Under the pieces are notes generated by a model. That model saw only the letters and a program-made list of their open reading frames with translations, searched no databases and was not told the DNA's origin. From Bacteroidia bacterium (GTDB lineage: Bacteria; Bacteroidota; Bacteroidia; Bacteroidales; Azobacteroidaceae), in NCBI GenBank assembly GCA_026000155.1, contig BNYG01000004.1, positions 53,876 to 117,875 on the forward strand: a stretch of 64,000 nucleotides of DNA. The letters run 5' to 3'. This document shows, piece by piece, positions 8,232 through 18,248 of this stretch. Each line of letters begins with the position of its first letter. The stretch's first letter is position 1. Made by a program: the position numbers and the translations under genes.

Positions 8232-8981
8232 GTGGGAAAAAATAAATTACAGAAATTTGAGGATATGACCGGCTATCCGCATGTGTTTCAATATCCTTTT
8301 TCGGTATTGCAGGAAAAAGGGTTTGAAATGAAGGGTCGCTGGAATGAACTGTTTTTTAAAAACAATCATCCGATAGTGCTTGAATTGGGTTGCGGAAAAG
8401 GCGAATATACTGTTGGATTGGCGCAACTGTTTCCGGATAAAAATTTCATAGGCATTGATATCAAAGGCGCCCGGATGTGGTCGGGCGCTAAATTAGCGTT
8501 GGAAAACCAACTGTCGAATGTGGCGTTTCTTCGGACGCATATCGAATTAATCAATCATTTTTTTGCTCCGGGCGAAGTGTCGGAAATTTGGATTACTTTT
8601 CCGGATCCGCAAATGGCGAAGGTGAATAAACGGATGACTTCCACCCGTTTCATGAAATTGTACCGGGAAATATTGAACGACAAGGGTTTGATTCATCTGA
8701 AAACGGACAGTAATTTCATGTTTACTTATACCGGCGAGATGATTAAGGCCAATCATTTTCCGGTTCTGGTGGAAACCAACGATTTATACAACAGCAATTT
8801 AGCCGATGAAATCCTTTCCATTCAAACCTATTACGAACAGCAATGGTTGGATAGAGGGCTGAATATCAAATATATCCGCTTTATTTGCGAACCAAGCGAA
8901 ACCTATATTGAACCGGAGGTGGAAATTGAACAAGACCCTTACCGGAGTTTTAACCGTAGCAAACGTTCTGAAAAAAAATGA
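8232..8981 (+). CDS. trmB: tRNA (guanine-N7-)-methyltransferase
   Basis: TrmB methylates G46 in the variable loop of tRNAs using S-adenosylmethionine. The protein shows the SAM-binding motif [16 protein letters not shown] (about residues 54-69), then [12 protein letters not shown], and the conserved [20 protein letters not shown] segment. I chose the GTG at 8232 because the product then starts [19 protein letters not shown], as in Bacteroides TrmB. The further upstream TTG at 8205 lies in the promoter. Length is 249 residues. The ketopantoate reductase gene begins 7 bp later. Confidence 0.93.
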   Translation: MGKNKLQKFEDMTGYPHVFQYPFSVLQEKGFEMKGRWNELFFKNNHPIVLELGCGKGEYTVGLAQLFPDKNFIGIDIKGARMWSGAKLALENQLSNVAFLRTHIELINHFFAPGEVSEIWITFPDPQMAKVNKRMTSTRFMKLYREILNDKGLIHLKTDSNFMFTYTGEMIKANHFPVLVETNDLYNSNLADEILSIQTYYEQQWLDRGLNIKYIRFICEPSETYIEPEVEIEQDPYRSFNRSKRSEKK

Positions 8982-8988
8982 ATACAAT

Positions 8989-9915
8989 ATGAGTTCTTTA
9001 CGCTATGCAATTATCGGTTCCGGAGGAATCGGCGGTTTTTACGGAGGATTCCTCGCCAAGTCCGGCGAGCAAGTAGATTTTCTGTTTCATTCGGATTATG
9101 AACAGGTGATGCAACACGGCTTGCAAGTGGATTCCGTATCAGGTAATTTTCATTTGCCGAAAGTTTCTGCATTTCGAAATACCAAGGATATGTCGCCTTG
9201 TGATGTCGTTCTGGTTTGCTTGAAAACGACCAATAATCATCTCTTAAAAACACTTCTTCCTCCTTTGTTGAAACAAGATACATTGGTTGTTTTGATTCAA
9301 AACGGATTGGGATTGGAAGAAGATTTGATAAAAGATTTTCCAAATTTGAATCTTGCCGGCGGACTGGGTTTTATTTGTTCGCAAAAATCAGGTCCCGGAC
9401 ATATTTCGCATTTAGATTATGGAAAACTGACTTTAGCTGCTTACAATCCTCCGGCAGAAGCGATAATAGAGCGTGTAGCAGCCGATATGAAAAGAGCCGG
9501 TTTGGAAATCGAAATCGCTCCCGATTTGGAGTCCGCCCGCTGGAAGAAATTGGTTTGGAATATTCCGTTTAACGGTTCTACGGTAGTGCTTAATACCTCA
9601 ACTAAACAGCTGATGGAAAACCCCGCCACTTATCAACTCATGTACGATTTGATGGTAGAAGTGATGACCGGCGCCAATGCTTGCGGGATAAAATATCCGA
9701 TTGAAGAATCCTTCATTCATCAGATGTTGGAAATGACCAGACACATGACTCCCTATTCTCCCAGCATGAAATTGGATTACGATCATCATCGCCCGATGGA
9801 AATAGAATACATCTACACCCGCCCTTTGCAAAAAGCGCTTCAAGCGGGAGTAGATATGAGGAAAATAGCTATGCTCGAAAAACAATTATTATTTATTTCA
9901 ACTTTACAGGTGTAG
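8989..9915 (+). CDS. panE: Ketopantoate reductase family protein (2-dehydropantoate 2-reductase)
   Basis: The start at ATG 8989 gives a 308-residue protein opening MSSLRYAIIGSGGIGGFYGG, the NADPH-binding Rossmann motif at the very N-terminus, as in PanE. The central LVCLKTTNNHLL, LIQNGLGLEE and the C-terminal YSPSMKLDYDHHRPMEIE (the family's SSM-D-x-R-E equivalent) support the call. PanE reduces ketopantoate to pantoate for CoA synthesis. Members of this family are often paralogues of uncertain substrate, so the exact activity is less sure than the fold. The 3' end overlaps the convergent M14 peptidase gene by 23 bp. Confidence 0.82.
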   Translation: MSSLRYAIIGSGGIGGFYGGFLAKSGEQVDFLFHSDYEQVMQHGLQVDSVSGNFHLPKVSAFRNTKDMSPCDVVLVCLKTTNNHLLKTLLPPLLKQDTLVVLIQNGLGLEEDLIKDFPNLNLAGGLGFICSQKSGPGHISHLDYGKLTLAAYNPPAEAIIERVAADMKRAGLEIEIAPDLESARWKKLVWNIPFNGSTVVLNTSTKQLMENPATYQLMYDLMVEVMTGANACGIKYPIEESFIHQMLEMTRHMTPYSPSMKLDYDHHRPMEIEYIYTRPLQKALQAGVDMRKIAMLEKQLLFISTLQV

Positions 9916-12700
9916 CTCCCGCATAATAGATGCTGTTGAACAAGAATTTGAAGGAAGCATGCGGTTGTCCGCGGAATGTGATTTCCGGACCAAACAGGAA
10001 TACTTTGCCTTTTCCTACATTCGCCTCTACCACCGCAGAACTTCCATTCAGGTAAAACTGACCCCATGCCCAGCCGCTACGCAGAGGCTCTGCATTCGGG
10101 AACCAAGCGACTGTATTTACTCCTTTCAATTGTGCATCGGGCAACAAACGGAATGCCGGACTGTTGTTGCACATCAAATCCAAATCTTCCGGGATACCAT
10201 ACGCCACCGGAGTAGTGTTATCTACTTTTACGCGCAAAACGGAACCCGGCACAAAGAATTTCTCACGACCCAGTTTTTTTACAGCGCCGTTAGCATCTAT
10301 TTCGGTCAAAGCATTCACAACCGGCAATCCCAGATGATAAGCTAAATCCGTTGAGCTGCCTATCGCCAACAAAACGCCGCCTTCTTCGGCAAATTGGCGC
10401 AATTGAGGTATCGTTTTTTCTGCGGTCACATTGCCTGTGCGGTCTTTGTATTCATCCGGAACAACATTGTTGTTATTGCCGCCTCTTCCTCCTCTACCGA
10501 ATCCGGATGTGTCAATGCCAAAGGCAGGAATCGCTCCACCCGGAAGAATGATCACATCGTATTTCTTTTTCAGATTACCGGCATCCAAGGCTTGCGGATA
10601 GATTACATCAAACGGGAAAGGAAATGCCTGTTCCAACAGCCAACGTATCCAACCGGAATCCATAGAGCCACCGTAGCGATCCCATAGAGCCACTTTTACC
10701 GGACGAATCTTCAAGGCGTCCCCTTGCGGTTTGCTTGAAATAGCATCGAAATTCAATCCTACTGCATCGGCAAGTTTTTGTAAATTCGCACGAGTGCTGC
10801 CTTTTGCCGGAATATAAATAGTGCCTTCGGGATAAGTTTTGCCATTCGTTTTCAATGGAGCGGTCAACCAGTAAATTTCTTCGCCATTGGCAAGTAATTG
10901 AGTTGTTCCGAAAAAAGCATCCGTTACTTCATGGCTAAGCAGATAGCCTGTGTTTCCGGAGCCTGTAATTTTACCTTCGGGATGACTTACGATACCGTCT
11001 ATTTTTTCAAACGGACCGTCAAATTTGTCCAGGATACGATCAAACTGCACACCCATTTGAAAGGCAAGGGTATAACCTGCAAGGTCATAAGGCGGTTTGG
11101 GAGGACCTCCGGGGTATTGCAAATCATTCGGATGATCTTGCGGCTCAAACATGTCGCGCAAATGCGGACGGAAAGCTTGTGCGGCTTTTACTACATAAGA
11201 TCCTGCGGGATAGGATTTTCCGTCAACAGTAAATGTGCTTGTTGCACGATGTATATCTACTCCGGCTTTTTGTAGGGCAGCAATGAATTTAGTTGCCGTC
11301 AAGAAATCCACTTGATCGGAAGGAATAATATATCCGCGCGGATCTCTATTTTCCTTGGTTTTAAATTCATCTAAGAATTTATCCGGAATTCCCCGTCCGA
11401 AATAGTCGCCAAACAAGGCATCTACTGAATTATCACTTTTCTCTGCTTCTTTTTCTTTCGCATAAGCGGTTTCTATTGCGGTTATGCTTTTGGGTGTCAA
11501 TGTCCAATAATCTTGACTGCCACGCTCAATGGAATTTTTACCCATCACATAAATACGGTAAAGAAAATCTTCACGCATTTTGGCGGCAATATCCAGAATG
11601 GCATAATCGGCAGAGACCACATAATCAATACTCTGACGTTGGTGCCATTCTTTTTGCGGACCGATAGGCAAGGGTTGTTCACCATTCGGAAGCAGTTTAG
11701 AAGGTAACAACGGAATACTGATGGGTGTCGGCGAACCGATGATTTCGTGCATTAATCCGATTTGATTGTGAAAACCTACCGCTGTCCGGTCGCCGCCGTT
11801 GAACCAGGTGGAATAAGGAGCCGCACCACGCATTACCGCACCGCCTTTGCCTTCGGCAAGAAAACGATTGTGTACCGCAGAGCCAACCAAATCAATACCG
11901 ATGGGAACTAAGGGATCGTGATTGTAATTGAATGGATCGCGGAAAGGCGGGAAGAAAAGTACCGTTCCGGCGGGACCTGTTTGATGTTGATTATACATGA
12001 TCTGCGGAATCCACTCAATATACATTTGGCGATTAATCGCTTCTGTTTCAGGCTGATTGACGGCATACGAATCGCGGTTATTGTCATGTCCCACATATTT
12101 CTGATAAAGACGTGGAATATTCGTGTTACGTTTTTTAGGGTCGCTTTCTTTCATATACCAATCGGACACTAACTCCATGCCGTCAGGGTTTGCCTGAACT
12201 AAAAGCAGGATGACATTATCCAAAATACGCTTTGTTTCCGCATCGTTGCGGCTGACAAAATGGTAGGCTTCTGTAAAAAGCGCCTGAGAATTAATCACTT
12301 CGGTGGCGTGTATTCCACCGTCTATCCAAACCACGGTTTTTCCTTCGGCAGCCAAGGCTTTGGCCTCTTCATCCGTCAGACCTTCTGCTTTTGCCAAACG
12401 CACGGAAATATCCTGGTAGCGTTTCAGATTTTTGTGATTTTCAGCGGAAGTGATAATTGCCAATTTCATGGTACGGCCTTCCGGAGTAGTCCCGAAATCA
12501 ACTATTTTGATGCGGTCGGATTCCTTTTCCAACTTTTCCCAGTACTGGATAAGCTGCGTATAGTTGGCAAGGAAATAATCATCGCCGACCGTATATTCTC
12601 CGAATTTCGGTTCGGAGATCTTCGATTCCGGCTCTGCTGCCTGGACATTAATGGCCAGGAATGCCATTAATACAAAAATGATTGATAAATAATGTTTCAT
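9893..12700 (-). CDS. Secreted M14-family zinc carboxypeptidase with C-terminal GATase-like domain
   Basis: The 935-residue protein has a signal peptide (MKHYLSIIFVLMAFLAINVQA). The M14 domain follows: DGGIHATEVINSQ carries the HxxE zinc ligands (about residue 130), and LLLVQANPDGMELVSDWYM and RDSYAVNQPETEAI are typical of large Bacteroidota M14 members. A long C-terminal part contains YDVIILPGGAIPAFG and FAEEGGVLLAIGSSTD, which looks like a class I glutamine amidotransferase-like fold of the kind seen at the end of these peptidases. It removes residues from peptide C-termini in the periplasm. It is the last gene of the SusC/SusD-S51-M14 operon and starts 3 bp after the S51 gene. Confidence 0.88.
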   Translation of the reverse strand: MKHYLSIIFVLMAFLAINVQAAEPESKISEPKFGEYTVGDDYFLANYTQLIQYWEKLEKESDRIKIVDFGTTPEGRTMKLAIITSAENHKNLKRYQDISVRLAKAEGLTDEEAKALAAEGKTVVWIDGGIHATEVINSQALFTEAYHFVSRNDAETKRILDNVILLLVQANPDGMELVSDWYMKESDPKKRNTNIPRLYQKYVGHDNNRDSYAVNQPETEAINRQMYIEWIPQIMYNQHQTGPAGTVLFFPPFRDPFNYNHDPLVPIGIDLVGSAVHNRFLAEGKGGAVMRGAAPYSTWFNGGDRTAVGFHNQIGLMHEIIGSPTPISIPLLPSKLLPNGEQPLPIGPQKEWHQRQSIDYVVSADYAILDIAAKMREDFLYRIYVMGKNSIERGSQDYWTLTPKSITAIETAYAKEKEAEKSDNSVDALFGDYFGRGIPDKFLDEFKTKENRDPRGYIIPSDQVDFLTATKFIAALQKAGVDIHRATSTFTVDGKSYPAGSYVVKAAQAFRPHLRDMFEPQDHPNDLQYPGGPPKPPYDLAGYTLAFQMGVQFDRILDKFDGPFEKIDGIVSHPEGKITGSGNTGYLLSHEVTDAFFGTTQLLANGEEIYWLTAPLKTNGKTYPEGTIYIPAKGSTRANLQKLADAVGLNFDAISSKPQGDALKIRPVKVALWDRYGGSMDSGWIRWLLEQAFPFPFDVIYPQALDAGNLKKKYDVIILPGGAIPAFGIDTSGFGRGGRGGNNNNVVPDEYKDRTGNVTAEKTIPQLRQFAEEGGVLLAIGSSTDLAYHLGLPVVNALTEIDANGAVKKLGREKFFVPGSVLRVKVDNTTPVAYGIPEDLDLMCNNSPAFRLLPDAQLKGVNTVAWFPNAEPLRSGWAWGQFYLNGSSAVVEANVGKGKVFLFGPEITFRGQPHASFKFLFNSIYYAGATPVKLK

Positions 12701-12703
12701 GGA

Positions 12704-13636
12704 TTATTGTTTGTTTGATGATGTTTGATTGTTGCCGTTAGCTGCCTCCGGATTCCGTCGGGGAGGTCTAACTACTTGATGTTCTTTCAAATCGTATTTT
12801 TGTCCTGCTTGCAAGAGAAAGAAAGGTTTGGAATCTAAATTTTCCCAATCGTTCCCTTTACTTTCTTTTTTCTCCGCATTGTTAATGGCTACATACGATT
12901 TTCCGATGACTTCCAAACTGTCTTTTATGACCACCACTGCTGTGGATTCATCCAGACCGATACCAATAAATTGAGGAGCGAGTTGCACGAAATCATGCAG
13001 GTCAAACTGCCGGTTACGTACCAAAATATGCTGATCTATCACCGAGTTTCGTAAAAAGCCCAGTCCTTGTGTATGATCTCCAATTAAAATATTCGCTGTT
13101 TTTGTATCTCCACGCCACAGGAATGAACCCTGAATGCTGGCTCCTGCCGATGATCCGGCAATAACGCCACCGCGTTTCAGCACATTCAAAAATTCCTGAT
13201 GTGCCAGCGTGTTAAGATATACATCCGCAATACGCCATTGGCGACCGCCGGTGAAATAGATTCCGGTAGCTTGTCTTAATGCTTCCAAATTCTTTGGATC
13301 GTTGGCTTCCTGAATGGTTTTTAAGTGAAGAGTCGATACTTTTTTAGCACCTATTCTTACTGTCGCAGAATCAACTGCCGCAGAATAGAAGTTTTCCCCT
13401 TCGCCCGAAGCGTTGGTCACAATCACAATGTGTGCTTTTTCCTCTCCTCCGGCCAGTTCCACAATCTTATTCCAGATTTCCGTACCGACTGTTCCACCGC
13501 CAATAATTACCAATGAACCGTTTTCCGGTCCGTGTCGGGTAGTGGATTTTTCGATGGTAATCGGTGTTGCCTGTGCAAATGATGCGGTATAACTTAGGAT
13601 TGTTATAATAACGGATAGAATTATTTTCTTTTTCAT
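12704..13636 (-). CDS. Secreted cyanophycinase-like peptidase (family S51)
   Basis: Starting at ATG 13636 (an upstream TTG at 13660 is less likely), the 310-residue product has a signal peptide (KKKIILSVIITILSYTASFA). The serine-peptidase nucleophile motif is GVIAGSSAGASIQG (about residues 155-168), and IDQHILVRNRQFDL supplies the conserved His/Arg region of cyanophycinases. Cyanophycinase cleaves multi-L-arginyl-poly-L-aspartate to beta-Asp-Arg; other S51 members cut Asp dipeptides. The gene lies between susD and the M14 carboxypeptidase, so the operon should import and trim peptides. The true substrate is unproven. Confidence 0.87.
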   Translation of the reverse strand: MKKKIILSVIITILSYTASFAQATPITIEKSTTRHGPENGSLVIIGGGTVGTEIWNKIVELAGGEEKAHIVIVTNASGEGENFYSAAVDSATVRIGAKKVSTLHLKTIQEANDPKNLEALRQATGIYFTGGRQWRIADVYLNTLAHQEFLNVLKRGGVIAGSSAGASIQGSFLWRGDTKTANILIGDHTQGLGFLRNSVIDQHILVRNRQFDLHDFVQLAPQFIGIGLDESTAVVVIKDSLEVIGKSYVAINNAEKKESKGNDWENLDSKPFFLLQAGQKYDLKEHQVVRPPRRNPEAANGNNQTSSNKQ

Positions 13637-13656
13637 TTTGTGTTTACTTACAATAA

Positions 13657-15057
13657 TCAATATACTCCGTCACCATTTTGCACCAAATCCGGATCTTTTT
13701 TCAACTCTGTTGTTGGAATGGGAACCACCCAGTAGCGAGGATCTTTATACACCGGATTCAAAGCGCCAAACACTTCACCGGCACGTCCGGTACGAATGAT
13801 ATCCGGGTAACGGTGTCCTTCAAAGGCAAACTCATAACGGTTTTCATCTTCAACCACTAACAACAATTGATCTTTTGTCAATGGGGTTGTATTCGGAATT
13901 AATTCCACTCCGGCTCTTTCCTTTATCTCATTGATGTCGGCGATTGCACCTTGGAAATCAGGATTTGCTTTTTTCAAACGCGCTTCGGCACGTATCAGAT
14001 ATTGCTCGGCAAGGCGGAAAAGGAATACAGAGGATGATTTGTCTGATTTGTTATATATCCTTAATAACCAAGCATTAATAGAAGATTCTTCTTTCACGTA
14101 AATAGATCTTTTACCACCAATACTTGGAGTATTCAACAATTCGGCAAAGTCCGGTTCTACAATATAATCACCTAATCCACCTTCGGCAGCCGTTGTAAAA
14201 TTGGTGCGAACAGGATTTGCCTCTGTGTTACTGCATGCCACTTCCCAGATACCTTCGGAAGAGAAACGAGTTTCAAACCAATTACTTCCGGCTTCTAAGC
14301 CTGTTAATTTCAAGTCGGCATTACCGATAAGTTTGGAAGCATACGTTTCAGCATCCGCCCAACGTTCCTGGTAAAGATAAAGGCGTGCTTTGAAAGCATA
14401 TACAGCCCAAATAGACACCCAGCCCTTATTTGTACCCCAAGAAGTACCCGCCAAATTCGTTTCGGCGATATCCAAATCGTTTTCTACTTGTTTGAAAACA
14501 TCGGCTTTGGAACTTTGCTTGATACCGATTTGATTGGTAGCCGTAGAAGGTTGCAAAACAATAGGCACATTGGCATACGTGCGAGCCAAATCAAAATAAG
14601 CAAAAGCGCGAAGGGTGTGAGCCTCAGCCAAAATTTTCTCTTTGGCTCCGGACTTAAACAAACTGTTATCTAAGCCGTTTACAGATGTAATAACGTGATT
14701 TGCCCGGTTGATAAGTACATAATAGGCAGGATAACCGCCTCCGTCTGTACGGTCGGCACCTCCGGTAACGCCACCATCGGGTCTCAATGTAGGAACGACT
14801 ACTGTTCTAAAACTATTCAATATCACATTGTCCGCGGCTGTTTCATACGTTAAAATAGCTGTGCCGGAAATGCCCCGTAGAGAAGCATATACTCCATTCA
14901 ATGCTTTTTCGGCAGAAGACTGACTGATAATGATGGCTCCATCTTGTATTTGTGTATCCGGTTGGAAATCCAGCAAATCTCCTTCGCAAGCGGTCAGCGC
15001 AATAGAGAATAATACAGCTAAAACAATCGCTTTTATATTTATTATATATCTTTTCAT
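13657..15057 (-). CDS. SusD/RagB-family nutrient-binding outer-membrane lipoprotein
   Basis: The 466-residue lipoprotein (hydrophobic signal ending SIALTAC) has the SusD hallmarks: ALNGVYASLRG near the N-terminus, a TPR-like middle (AHTLRAFAYFDLARTYANVPI, AKVFKQVENDLD-like) and the C-terminal RLAEQYLIRAEARLKKA and EGHRYPDIIRTG segments. SusD proteins sit as lids on SusC channels and bind the ligand. It is 18 bp downstream of susC. The peptidases that follow argue for a peptide ligand, not a glycan, since no glycoside hydrolase is in the operon. Confidence 0.95.
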   Translation of the reverse strand: MKRYIINIKAIVLAVLFSIALTACEGDLLDFQPDTQIQDGAIIISQSSAEKALNGVYASLRGISGTAILTYETAADNVILNSFRTVVVPTLRPDGGVTGGADRTDGGGYPAYYVLINRANHVITSVNGLDNSLFKSGAKEKILAEAHTLRAFAYFDLARTYANVPIVLQPSTATNQIGIKQSSKADVFKQVENDLDIAETNLAGTSWGTNKGWVSIWAVYAFKARLYLYQERWADAETYASKLIGNADLKLTGLEAGSNWFETRFSSEGIWEVACSNTEANPVRTNFTTAAEGGLGDYIVEPDFAELLNTPSIGGKRSIYVKEESSINAWLLRIYNKSDKSSSVFLFRLAEQYLIRAEARLKKANPDFQGAIADINEIKERAGVELIPNTTPLTKDQLLLVVEDENRYEFAFEGHRYPDIIRTGRAGEVFGALNPVYKDPRYWVVPIPTTELKKDPDLVQNGDGVY

Positions 15058-15075
15058 TTCTATTTATTTTTAATA

Positions 15076-18000
15076 TTAAAATGTAACATCTATGCCAAAT
15101 AATACGGTTGTAGGATGAGGGGGCGTACCAAAGTCAAGTCCTTGTACGATACCGTCGCCTGCATTTACTTCCGGATCGGGTCCGGTATATTTGCTAAACA
15201 ATAGCAGATTGGAGCCGGTTACTTTCAGTTTCGCTTGTTGTATTTTGAATTTCGACAACAATGCTTTTGGAATTGAGTATGCGAATGTAACGTTTTGCAA
15301 ACGGATGAAAGATCCGTCTTCCAGGTTGCGGGTCGAACGTTGTTCGTAGTTGGTAGAGCCATCCGGATTCTTGTTGGCTTTCGGACGAGGCAATACCTCT
15401 GTGATGTATCCGTTTCCATTTACATGGTAAGTATCCTTGTTTTCTTCTTTCCAGTAGTTCAACGAACTTTTTTGAATACTGCGACTGACAGTGCGTGTGC
15501 CACCGGATTCAAGGAAAGAACGGGTGTAATTGAATACATCATATTTGTACTTGTAATAGAAAGTGAAATCTAATGCAAAGCTTTTGTAGGTTAACGTATT
15601 TTTCAAGAGACCTTCCACAAGCGGGAAAGCATTTCCGAAGATTTTCTTGTCTGCTTCTGTGATTTTTCCATCGGGTTCTCCGTTCGGTCCGCCTGTCCAG
15701 TCATCATACACAGCATCACCGGTTGCCGGATCAACGCCCAAATAGTCATACAAGTAGAAGGAGTGTAAAGAATAACCTTCGCGAGCAATACTACCGTAAC
15801 TTGCATTCAACTGTTCCACCGGAAGTTTCACGATTTTATTAATATTGCGTGATGCTGTGAAAGTGGTTTGCCAGGAATAAGTTTTGCTACGTTTCAGATT
15901 CTGCGAAGTAATAGCCAATTCGTAGCCTTTATTGCTCATTTCTCCGGAATTTCTTAGTACAGAGCCAAAACCTGTTTTTCCGGGAAGTGATTCGTTTAAT
16001 AGTAAATCAGACGTGAATTTATCGTAATAGTTCAATTCTATGTCCAAACGATTTTGAAACAAGGAAGTATTCAGTCCTACGTTCCATTGACGGGTAGATT
16101 CCCATTTCAATTCCGGATTAGCTAATGACGCAGGGGTCAGAGACGCTTTGGTATCATAAACGCTTCCACCATTCCACAAACCTATAAATGCCCAACTACC
16201 GGCATCTCTACCGGTTAAACCGACACTTCCTTTGATACGCAAATCGTTAATTTTATCCGTTTTAGGAAAAAAAGATTCGTTGCGAATATTCCAACCTGCA
16301 CCAATAGAAGGAAAATAACCCGCACGGTTGTCTTTACCGAATCGAGAAGACGCATCCCTACGAACGGAAGCATCCACGCTATAACGCTTGTCATACGAAT
16401 AGTTGGCGCCGACAAATTGGGAAACCAAACCGGAGCCGGATTCGACACTACCACTGGCAGAGCCTGTTGTTTTAGCAGCAGAAGTTACCTTTTTGAAGGC
16501 ATCACCGGCAAAATCAGTACCGGAAGCACCCACGGATGTGCGAAATTGTCTATTATAAGCCCAACCGGCATAAGCCGAAATATCGTGTTTGTCAAAACTT
16601 TGCAAATAGTTTAATGTTTGTTCTGTCGTAAAGTAGTTGGAAATGCCTATTTGACTGGATGCTGCACCTTCCGGAGAACCTTGAGCGAGCAAAGGACTGT
16701 AATAATAGGTGTCATGACCTTCGTTGCGGTCGTTACTCCATGACGACTTGAAAGAAAGAAAATCGAAAATGTCGTATTTGGCATAAAAGTTGTTCGTTAC
16801 ACGGAATCCTTTTGAACTGCCGTCCCAATTTTCCAGCATCGCAATTGGATTGTTGAAAGCGCCTGCTGCATTAAAACTGCCGTCTTCTTTATAGATAGGC
16901 AAGAAAGTCGGGGTATGCAAAGATGCCTGAAAGAAACCCGCAGGACCGTCACCCACTTTCACATTGCCTCTATTGTTTGCAGAGATAGCATTACTGGTAC
17001 CAATTTTCAGTTTATTCGTAATAGAGTGGTCGATATTGACACGAAGTCCATAACGTGTAAAATCTTCCAATTTCAAAGTGGCTTCCTGGAAAGTATAATC
17101 GCTGCCAATATAAAAGTTCGTTTTTGCGTCACCTCCCGTAATGGAAAGATTATAGGTATTTTGAAAAGCCGTGCGGAATATCGGAGAAATACGGTCGTAA
17201 GTGCCTTGTTCTTCGGGAAGACCCAAACCTTTATCTGATTTCGGTCTGAAATCTCTCTTTTCCCAGGTACCATCGTTTTTATAGACTTCATTCACAATTG
17301 CAGCATGTTCGGGTCCTGTAGTCAACTCCCAAAGATTATTGTTTTGAGATAATCCTACTTCGCCTTTGAAATTTACGCGCGTTTTAGCATTGCGTTGACC
17401 TCTTTTGGTAGTAATCAGAATAACACCGCCGGCAGCTCGTGTTCCATAAGCTGCTGTTGCTCCGGCATCTTTCAATACCGTTACCGTTTCAATATCTTCG
17501 GGGTTAAATTCCGCCAAAGGATCGGCATCTTGAGAAAGGTTGATTTGTTGTGAACTTCCTTCAAAAGGTACACCATCAATAATGTAAAGAGGACCACCGC
17601 CACCCAATGCAACCGCACCACGAAGGCGAACAAAATTACCGGCGCCCGGTGCTCCGGAATTTTTAGCAATCAACAGACCCGGTACGGCACCCTGTAATTT
17701 TTCAGTAATGCTTGGCGAAGGCACATTGTCGATTTGATCTAATTTTACCGTAGAATAAGCGCTGGTAATAGCTGCTTTTTTGGTTTGTTGATAACCTACT
17801 ATCACCACTTCGTCCAGCGCATTACGATCTTCCCCCAACGAAATAGTAATTATCCCCGAAGGTTTTTCGTAGATGTCTATTTCTTCCGGCCGGTAGCCAA
17901 CGTAAGTCACTACGATAGTAGCCGGAAGCGAAGGGACATTTAAACTGAATACTCCATCTATATCCGTTACTGTTCCGGAATTTGACTTTGCATTTTTGAG

Positions 18001-18174
18001 TGTTATCGTTGCGCCAATGATGGACTCGTTGTCGCGTTCGTCAATCACTTTTCCTTGTATGGTAATGCCTCCCTGCGCCAATGCGACGGAAATATTACTG
18101 CTCAATACAAACGAGCATAGAATAATTTGTAGAAATCGTTTGCGATTTCCAAAAAAATGGAATAAATTTGCCAT
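15076..18174 (-). CDS. SusC/RagA-family TonB-dependent outer-membrane transporter
   Basis: The 1032-residue protein has a signal peptide, an N-terminal carboxypeptidase-regulatory-like domain (ITIQGKVIDERDNESIIGAT), the TonB-box region DALDEVVIVGYQ-like (NALDEVVIVGYQQTKK), the plug with VRLRGAVALGGGGPLYIIDG, and the beta-barrel ending in LFGIDVTF with the typical C-terminal phenylalanine. It imports a large ligand, using TonB energy, together with SusD. An inverted repeat lies in the 74-bp gap after the binding-protein gene. The operon also encodes two secreted peptidases, which points to oligopeptide uptake. Confidence 0.96.
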   Translation of the reverse strand: MANLFHFFGNRKRFLQIILCSFVLSSNISVALAQGGITIQGKVIDERDNESIIGATITLKNAKSNSGTVTDIDGVFSLNVPSLPATIVVTYVGYRPEEIDIYEKPSGIITISLGEDRNALDEVVIVGYQQTKKAAITSAYSTVKLDQIDNVPSPSITEKLQGAVPGLLIAKNSGAPGAGNFVRLRGAVALGGGGPLYIIDGVPFEGSSQQINLSQDADPLAEFNPEDIETVTVLKDAGATAAYGTRAAGGVILITTKRGQRNAKTRVNFKGEVGLSQNNNLWELTTGPEHAAIVNEVYKNDGTWEKRDFRPKSDKGLGLPEEQGTYDRISPIFRTAFQNTYNLSITGGDAKTNFYIGSDYTFQEATLKLEDFTRYGLRVNIDHSITNKLKIGTSNAISANNRGNVKVGDGPAGFFQASLHTPTFLPIYKEDGSFNAAGAFNNPIAMLENWDGSSKGFRVTNNFYAKYDIFDFLSFKSSWSNDRNEGHDTYYYSPLLAQGSPEGAASSQIGISNYFTTEQTLNYLQSFDKHDISAYAGWAYNRQFRTSVGASGTDFAGDAFKKVTSAAKTTGSASGSVESGSGLVSQFVGANYSYDKRYSVDASVRRDASSRFGKDNRAGYFPSIGAGWNIRNESFFPKTDKINDLRIKGSVGLTGRDAGSWAFIGLWNGGSVYDTKASLTPASLANPELKWESTRQWNVGLNTSLFQNRLDIELNYYDKFTSDLLLNESLPGKTGFGSVLRNSGEMSNKGYELAITSQNLKRSKTYSWQTTFTASRNINKIVKLPVEQLNASYGSIAREGYSLHSFYLYDYLGVDPATGDAVYDDWTGGPNGEPDGKITEADKKIFGNAFPLVEGLLKNTLTYKSFALDFTFYYKYKYDVFNYTRSFLESGGTRTVSRSIQKSSLNYWKEENKDTYHVNGNGYITEVLPRPKANKNPDGSTNYEQRSTRNLEDGSFIRLQNVTFAYSIPKALLSKFKIQQAKLKVTGSNLLLFSKYTGPDPEVNAGDGIVQGLDFGTPPHPTTVLFGIDVTF

Positions 18175-18196
18175 ATCTAAGAGAAATTTTAGTGTA

Positions 18197-18239
18197 AAGT
18201 ATCCCTTGATACCATTGCCGTGGGAAAAGAGGGATACTT
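18197..18239 (-). promoter_or_regulatory. Intercistronic hairpin between the binding-protein gene and susC
   Basis: AAGTATCCCT at 18197-18206 is perfectly complementary to AGGGATACTT at 18230-18239, with a 23-nt loop. On the minus-strand transcript it lies between the binding-protein stop and the susC start. It has no strong U-tract in that direction, so a role in message stability or partial attenuation is more likely than full termination. Confidence 0.5.
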
Positions 18240-18248
18240 GTTTTTTTG

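Noticed and set aside
18209-18215. ATACCAT in the binding protein-susC gap as a third operator
   Set aside because: Only one half site is present. There is no ATGGTAT 4 bp away, so it is probably chance.
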